NCBI GenBank assembly: GCA_025359105.1 | Contig: JANYHK010000022.1 | Location: 1 to 64,000, forward strand | Origin: Myxococcales bacterium | GTDB lineage: Bacteria > Myxococcota_A > Polyangia > Polyangiales > Polyangiaceae | Length of the DNA stretch: 64,000 nucleotides | Direction of reading: 5' to 3' | In this document: piece by piece, positions 59,816 through 64,000 of the stretch | Numbering within the stretch: the first letter of the stretch is position 1 | How the letters are laid out: each line of letters starts with the position of its first letter | Notes under the pieces: model-generated | Databases searched by the model: none | The model's input: the letters and a program-made list of their open reading frames with translations, nothing else | What the model was told of the DNA's origin: nothing | Program-made: the position numbers and the translations under genes

Positions 59816-59864
59816 GTCCCGAAACGGGACGTTCGAGATGAGATCCTTGTCCCGTTCTGGGAAC
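59816..59864. promoter_or_regulatory. two spaced palindromes after the kinase gene
   Basis: GTCC-CGAAA-CGGGAC at 59816-59830 and GTCC-CGTTC-TGGGAAC at 59849-59864, starts 33 bp apart (three helical turns). They resemble the palindrome at 56687 in front of the response-regulator gene. The first could also be a weak terminator, but the periodic spacing favours operators for the following lipoprotein gene. Confidence 0.4.
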
Positions 59865-59942
59865 GCGGGCGCATCTTGGACCCATAAATGATTGATATCA
59901 CGTGGCTCGCGGAGCGGCCCCGAGGTTGCAAAGAGGTAAGCC

Positions 59943-60404
59943 ATGCAACTCTCCTCCTCGTTCGGTTTCGCGGTCGCGGGCATCATGACGGCCTTCATCC
60001 TCGGTGGATGCTCGGGCGGCACGGATCACCCGACGTCCTCCGCGGGCTCGATCGTGGACCCCGGCCCGGCCGCGGAGCCCGGCCCCACCGCGACGCCCGG
60101 CTCGACGGTCGTGGCGTGCGCGGAGGAGGGCGCGACGGCCCGCTGCGCCCAGCTCGGTGCGCGCAACGGCCAGTACGTCCTCTGCGGCCGCGGCACGAAG
60201 ACGTGCAAGGGCGGCAGCTGGAGCGAGTGCGCGGCGCCCGAGGGCGAGACCGAGTTCTACCCGGCGACGGCCGCTTGCGACCCCTGCGATACGGACGGCG
60301 TCACGCGCGTCTGCAAGATCTCGCTCCCCAACCAGGGCAACGTCCACGCGTGCGCCCAGGGCAAAGAGACGTGCACGGGCGGCTACTGGAGCAACTGCAA
60401 GTAA
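59943..60404 (+). CDS. lipoprotein with two C-G-W-S-C motifs
   Basis: 153 residues with lipobox (LGGC, Cys23), a Pro/Gly/Thr linker (about 30-58) and a mature domain with two copies of a C-x3-G-x3-C-x-GG-x-WS-x-C motif: VLCGRGTKTCKGGSWSEC and HACAQGKETCTGGYWSNC. Such units occur in many myxobacterial secreted proteins. AGAGG sits before the ATG at 59943. Ten bases later the convergent cyanophycinase gene ends. Surface lipoprotein; function unknown. Confidence 0.75.
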   Translation: MQLSSSFGFAVAGIMTAFILGGCSGGTDHPTSSAGSIVDPGPAAEPGPTATPGSTVVACAEEGATARCAQLGARNGQYVLCGRGTKTCKGGSWSECAAPEGETEFYPATAACDPCDTDGVTRVCKISLPNQGNVHACAQGKETCTGGYWSNCK

Positions 60405-60414
60405 CTAGCTCGCT

Positions 60415-61242
60415 CTAGCGTTCGGCGGCGGCGGCACGACGCGTCTCCAGGTCGAAGGTGCCCCCTTCGATCAGCACGTGCAGGCGCACGTTGGTCATGC
60501 AGACCGGGCGTCCCTCTTTGGCCTCCGCGATGGAGGAGTGCGTGAGCTCGGACGTATCGACGATCGTCAGCGCCCCGGCGCCGACGACGGTGAGCTTGCG
60601 CTCCGGGTCGATGAACGCCGCCGTGTCCTCGTCGAGGCCGACGCCGACCGCGAACGGGTTGTAGGCGAGCGCCGTGAGGAGGCGCCCGAGGCGATCGCGC
60701 TGACGGAAGTGCTGGTCGACCATGATGCGGTTCGAGAGGCCGAACCCCGGCACGAGCGTCACCGCCCCGGCGTGGGGTGTGTGCCCCTCGGCGCCGTAGG
60801 CGATCATGTGCTCGCTCAGGATCGCGGCGCCGGCGCTGGTGCCGCCGACGGTCACGCCGTGGGCGTTGGCGCGACGGATGGCGCGCGCGACGAGCGTGCC
60901 GCCGAGGATCGTCGTGAGCCGGAGCTGGTTGCCGCCGGTGATGAAGATGCCGTTCGCGCGGTCGATGTAGTCGAGCCACTCCTTCTTGTTCGCGTCGTCG
61001 CGCGTCTGGAAGGGGAGCGCCTTCGCCTCGTCGGCGCCGAGCTTCTTGAAGAGCTTCTCGTACCTCCGCCCGGTGTCCTCCATCGTCGAGGCGGTGGGGA
61101 TGATGACGATCCGCGCGCCCTCGCCGCCCGAGACGTCGAGGAACTTCCGGAGGACGTGGGATTGCCCCTCCTTGTCCTCGGCACCGCCGATGGGGACGAT
61201 GTAGCCGCGCTTTCGATCGGTGGGGATTTTCGATGGGCTCAT
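60415..61242 (-). CDS. cphB: cyanophycinase (S51 family)
   Basis: 275 residues, family length. GYIVPIGGAEDKEG at 13-26 is the characteristic entry, ARIVIIPTASTMED the next strand, ITGGNQLRLT (101-110) and the nucleophile Ser136 in VTVGGTSAGAA. It cleaves cyanophycin from its C-terminus into beta-Asp-Arg dipeptides. ATG at 61242 overlaps the stop of the iadA-like gene (ATGA), so degradation enzymes are co-translated. Its substrate polymer would be made by the cphA product 8 kb to the left. Confidence 0.95.
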   Translation of the reverse strand: MSPSKIPTDRKRGYIVPIGGAEDKEGQSHVLRKFLDVSGGEGARIVIIPTASTMEDTGRRYEKLFKKLGADEAKALPFQTRDDANKKEWLDYIDRANGIFITGGNQLRLTTILGGTLVARAIRRANAHGVTVGGTSAGAAILSEHMIAYGAEGHTPHAGAVTLVPGFGLSNRIMVDQHFRQRDRLGRLLTALAYNPFAVGVGLDEDTAAFIDPERKLTVVGAGALTIVDTSELTHSSIAEAKEGRPVCMTNVRLHVLIEGGTFDLETRRAAAAER

Positions 61243-62483
61243 GAATTCGCTTTCGAAGGGACGCGCTCGGAGGTGCGCTCGAAGCTGCCGAGCGCGACGG
61301 GGGCGCCCGCGCGGACGACGAAGCGCCCGCACGAGACCACCTCGCGTATGCGGTGCGCGTCGTCAAGCACGACGAGATCGGCGTCGGCGCCGACCTCGAC
61401 CCTGCCCTTGCGGGAGAGGCGCAGGACATGCGCGACGTTGCGCGTAAAGACGGGCAGCACGTCGCCCAGCGCGTGGCCACGGGACAGCAAGATTTCCAGG
61501 GTTTCGGCGATCGCCGAAGGGCGGCCGACGTCCATCGCGACCAGGCGCCCGCTGGCGTCGAACGTCGGCAGGCAGCCGCCGCCGTCGGAGCTGACGGTCA
61601 GGAGGTTCCGCGGCGCGTCGCTCGCGAGGTAGCGGGCGATGGCGTCCGGCGCCGAGTACGCGTCCTCCCCGTCGTCCACGGGGAAGGCGGTCACGTCGAC
61701 CGTACATCCGCGGCGCGCGAGGTCCAGCGCCTCCTCGAAGAGGCGCGTCTTTCGGTTCACGTGGGTCGGGTAAAAGACGCGGGCGGGGAGCTCCGTCGTG
61801 TCGAGCGCGCGGCGCACGAGCTCGAGGCCGCGCGCGCCGTCGCCGAGGTGAAGGTGGAGGACGCCCGCCTTCCCGCTCATCAGGCCGCCCACGTGGCAGT
61901 CGGCGGCGAGGCGCACGAGCTCGTCGAACGTCGGCTGCGACGACCGGTGATCGCTGATCGCCAGCTCGCCGACGCCGATCACCGGATCCACGAACGCGAG
62001 ATCGCCGCGCACCGAGCCGGTGAGCGTGATCGGCGGCACCTCGTAGCTGCCCGTCCAGCACCAGGCCGAGAGCCCTTCCTCGCGCAGGCCGAGCGTCGCG
62101 GCGACGAGCGAGGCCACGTTGCGGGTCGTGCCGTCGGTCCCGAGGACGCCGATCGCGGTCGTGACGCCGGCAAGCGCGAGCGCGGACATGGTGACCGGAG
62201 GCACACGCGAGCTGGGCCCGGACTCTCCGCCGCCGCCCGTGAGGTGGACGTGCGCGTCGAGGAAGCCCGGGAGGAGGCGGGCGCCGCCGAGGTCTATGAC
62301 GTCGCAGAGCGCAGACGGCAGCTCCGGGAGCTTGGATTCGATCGCGAGGATGCGCCCGCCGCCCACGAGGATATCCCGCCGGCCCAGACGCTCTGGCGCG
62401 AAGAGCTCGGCGTTGCGCAGGAGGGTGAGCGAGGCGGGAGCAACCACGGACCTGCTCGTAGCCGAATTCGCGCTCCAAATCAC
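61239..62483 (-). CDS. iadA: isoaspartyl dipeptidase
   Basis: 414 residues of the amidohydrolase superfamily. GFLDAHVHLTGGGGESG (metal His78, His80), LGTDGTTRN, CWTGSYEVPPITLTGSVRGDLAF, VIGVGELAISDHRSSQP, GVLHLHLGDG, THVNR and SSDGGG are all family motifs. It hydrolyses beta-aspartyl dipeptides, here presumably the beta-Asp-Arg released by the adjacent cyanophycinase, giving free Asp and Arg. In the metal-bridging position the well-known carboxylated Lys (of E. coli IadA) is replaced by Glu173. Start ATG at 62483, four bases after the upstream hydrolase gene. Confidence 0.9.
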   Translation of the reverse strand: MIWSANSATSRSVVAPASLTLLRNAELFAPERLGRRDILVGGGRILAIESKLPELPSALCDVIDLGGARLLPGFLDAHVHLTGGGGESGPSSRVPPVTMSALALAGVTTAIGVLGTDGTTRNVASLVAATLGLREEGLSAWCWTGSYEVPPITLTGSVRGDLAFVDPVIGVGELAISDHRSSQPTFDELVRLAADCHVGGLMSGKAGVLHLHLGDGARGLELVRRALDTTELPARVFYPTHVNRKTRLFEEALDLARRGCTVDVTAFPVDDGEDAYSAPDAIARYLASDAPRNLLTVSSDGGGCLPTFDASGRLVAMDVGRPSAIAETLEILLSRGHALGDVLPVFTRNVAHVLRLSRKGRVEVGADADLVVLDDAHRIREVVSCGRFVVRAGAPVALGSFERTSERVPSKANS

Positions 62484-62487
62484 GCGG

Positions 62488-64000
62488 TCATCGCGAGAGT
62501 TGCTGCGTGAACGCTCCGTCGCGGGCGACGTCCCAGGCCTCGAGGCGCACCCACTCGGCGCCGCGCAAATCGACCGGGAGGGTCACCAGACGGCGCCCGG
62601 GCTCCGTCGCCCCGGCCACAGAAAATACGGCGCGCCCGACCACGCCCGCGCGGCTCCACACGACCTCGATGCGGTCGAGCGGCAGGGTCCACGCGATGTC
62701 CGTGCGCACGCCTGCGTCGTCCCACGCGACGTCGTGGAGCAGCACCTCGCCGGTGGTCGTGAAGAAGTCGCCGCGGCGAAGGACCTCGAGGACGCCGGAC
62801 CAATCGTCTACACCGGGGACGCGAGCCATCCGCAGGTAGTTCGCGTTCATGTGGGCGTAGAGCTCGTGGCCACGGTCCACCTCGAACACGTCGACCTCGC
62901 CGAGGACCTGTTTTTTCTGGCCCCACGCGCGCATGTCGTCCATGAGGCGCAAGCTCCGATCGCCGAGCCTGGGGAGCGACAGGTCGCCGGGCATGGCTTT
63001 CCAGGTCGCGCCGAGCCAGCCAGGGCTCGTGTAGAACGGCTCGTTCTTGTAGGCGTCCGGCGCGTGCGCGCTCGCCTTGATGCGTGGATGGGCTGTCCAC
63101 GCGAGGGCGTGCTCGGCGGTGAGGAGCGCGAGGGCGTCGGACTTGCTGCCGAGGCGGTAGACCGTGCCGTACGGCGCGAGCGACTCCGCGAAGGGGGCGG
63201 CGGGCTCGCGGTTCCATGTAAAATACACAGGCTTCGGAAAGAGCATCATGAAGTGCCCGTTCTCGTCGCCGGGCGCCGGGTTGCCGACGTGCATCACCCC
63301 CTCCTCCGACGGCAGGAGGAGGAGCTGATCGTCGGAATGGCGGCGAACGAGGTCGAAGAGGATGCGCTGGTCCTCGAGGCGCGGCGTGCCGGAGTCGTCC
63401 CAGTGCGCATCGAAATGAAACTCGGCCAGGTGGGCGATGTTGACGCCGAGACGCTTCAGGACGTGCACGACCTCCGGCGCGTTGGGCGTCCCTGCCTCCT
63501 CGTTCGCCGTGAGGCGCGCGTGCCAGTGGCTCGTGAACGTGACCCTGCCGGGCATCGGCGCGAACGCGTCCTGGTGCGTGAAGGCGCGCACGCGCGCGAA
63601 CGCGGCCTCGGCGCGACCCGGATCGAGGAGGAGGAAGAGATCCAGGTGCTGGGCGGAGCCCGCGGGCGCGTCGAACCATGGGGAGAACCGGCCGCCGCCG
63701 CTCGGCGCCTGACGGATCCCGACGCTGCCGACCCCGGCCTCGCAGAAGCCGAGGTTGGTGCTGTAGTCGCGCGGAAAGAAGTACGCATGCGGCGGCGGAA
63801 AAAGGGCGATGGAGCCCGCGTCCCACTCGGCGGCGATGGTCCGGTAGCGCACGGTGAGGGGCGCCCGCTCGCCGGCCGCGAGGCGCCGCTCGACCGCGTC
63901 GTCGTCGGGCGACGGGATGACCGCGATGCGCTCGACAGGCCCCTCGAGCCCGGCGTCGTAGAAAAATGCGACGCCCGTGTCGGGCTGCGTCAGCTCGGCC
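62488..64000 (-). CDS. PHP/CehA-McbA-like metallohydrolase, N-terminus outside window
   Basis: 503 codons are visible and the frame remains open through the right edge, so the start lies outside. Motifs suggest a CehA/McbA-type PHP metal hydrolase: TSHWHARLTANEE (first His pair), IAHLAEFHFDAH, LLLPSEEGVMH followed by VGNPAPGDENGHFMMLF, WTAHPRI and VFEVDRGHELYAHMNANYL. The final part (after FFTTTGEVLLHDVAWDD) is a beta-rich domain. The substrate is unknown. It stops four bases before iadA and is likely the first gene of the cphB/iadA operon, so it could act on polymer or dipeptide products. Confidence in the family is moderate. Confidence 0.6.
   Translation of the reverse strand, partial: AELTQPDTGVAFFYDAGLEGPVERIAVIPSPDDDAVERRLAAGERAPLTVRYRTIAAEWDAGSIALFPPPHAYFFPRDYSTNLGFCEAGVGSVGIRQAPSGGGRFSPWFDAPAGSAQHLDLFLLLDPGRAEAAFARVRAFTHQDAFAPMPGRVTFTSHWHARLTANEEAGTPNAPEVVHVLKRLGVNIAHLAEFHFDAHWDDSGTPRLEDQRILFDLVRRHSDDQLLLLPSEEGVMHVGNPAPGDENGHFMMLFPKPVYFTWNREPAAPFAESLAPYGTVYRLGSKSDALALLTAEHALAWTAHPRIKASAHAPDAYKNEPFYTSPGWLGATWKAMPGDLSLPRLGDRSLRLMDDMRAWGQKKQVLGEVDVFEVDRGHELYAHMNANYLRMARVPGVDDWSGVLEVLRRGDFFTTTGEVLLHDVAWDDAGVRTDIAWTLPLDRIEVVWSRAGVVGRAVFSVAGATEPGRRLVTLPVDLRGAEWVRLEAWDVARDGAFTQQLSR

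Noticed and set aside
59914-59930. Possible sigma-54 promoter (CGGCCCC-GAGG-TTGCA) before the 59943 lipoprotein
   Set aside because: GG/GC spacing is right, but transcription would begin about two bases before the ATG and would cut off the AGAGG ribosome-binding site; upstream TGGC is also imperfect.

Overview
The window is uniformly GC-rich, densely coded and has short intergenic gaps. Several traits together point to a myxobacterium (Myxococcota, probably the Polyangia side): Hanks-type kinases with TPR or PEGA tails, many lipoproteins with DGGS, Ser/Gly or Pro/Thr linkers, Cys-rich secreted repeat proteins, a DUF1501 tail and a sigma-54 response regulator with a hybrid kinase. The species assignment is inference. 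No rRNA, tRNA, CRISPR array, transposase or phage gene was seen.

Left third (1-20 kb): end of a DUF1501 protein, an AraC regulator, small lipoproteins flanking an AT-rich island at about 1440-1575, a GFA/SRAP convergent pair, a Spy-like periplasmic protein with a 61-residue partner, a haem-oxygenase-fold protein, a large active Ser/Thr kinase with TPRs, an ECF sigma/anti-sigma pair, an FGE-like lipoprotein, an atypical (FAM20/PI4K/HipA-like) kinase, a CFA-type methyltransferase, Lon, an enoyl-CoA hydratase plus MFS pair, and a degenerate M61 peptidase lipoprotein.

Middle (20-45 kb): a PEGA-domain pseudokinase divergent from the pseudopeptidase, a 2OG-Fe(II) oxygenase, a tandem MuiA-like (DUF4139) operon, an ArsB/NhaD-type transporter, a GYF-domain protein, GtrA, a membrane-anchored PD-(D/E)XK domain, a multispan glycosyltransferase-like protein, an acyltransferase plus GlpD pair, a lipoprotein that shares its core with the giant Cys-rich protein further right, an aldo/keto reductase and an acyl-CoA synthetase.

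Right third (45-64 kb): a helical-repeat cytoplasmic protein, then a 1297-residue lipoprotein made of eight Cys-rich repeats, a central domain and eight more Cys-rich repeats. Next comes what looks like a cyanophycin (multi-L-arginyl-poly-L-aspartate) region. Synthesis: cphA and an ATP-grasp-less Mur ligase, one base apart, the second probably starting at CTG. Degradation: cyanophycinase and isoaspartyl dipeptidase, overlapping by ATGA and preceded by a PHP/CehA-like hydrolase that runs off the window. Between the two arms lie a DUF3089 hydrolase and a two-gene phosphorelay (sigma-54 response regulator, HK-REC-Hpt kinase), with GTCC-N5-(C/T)GGGA palindromes on both sides of it. Synthesis, breakdown and a nitrogen-type regulator within about 13 kb suggest a dedicated storage-polymer module. 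The regulatory link is a hypothesis.
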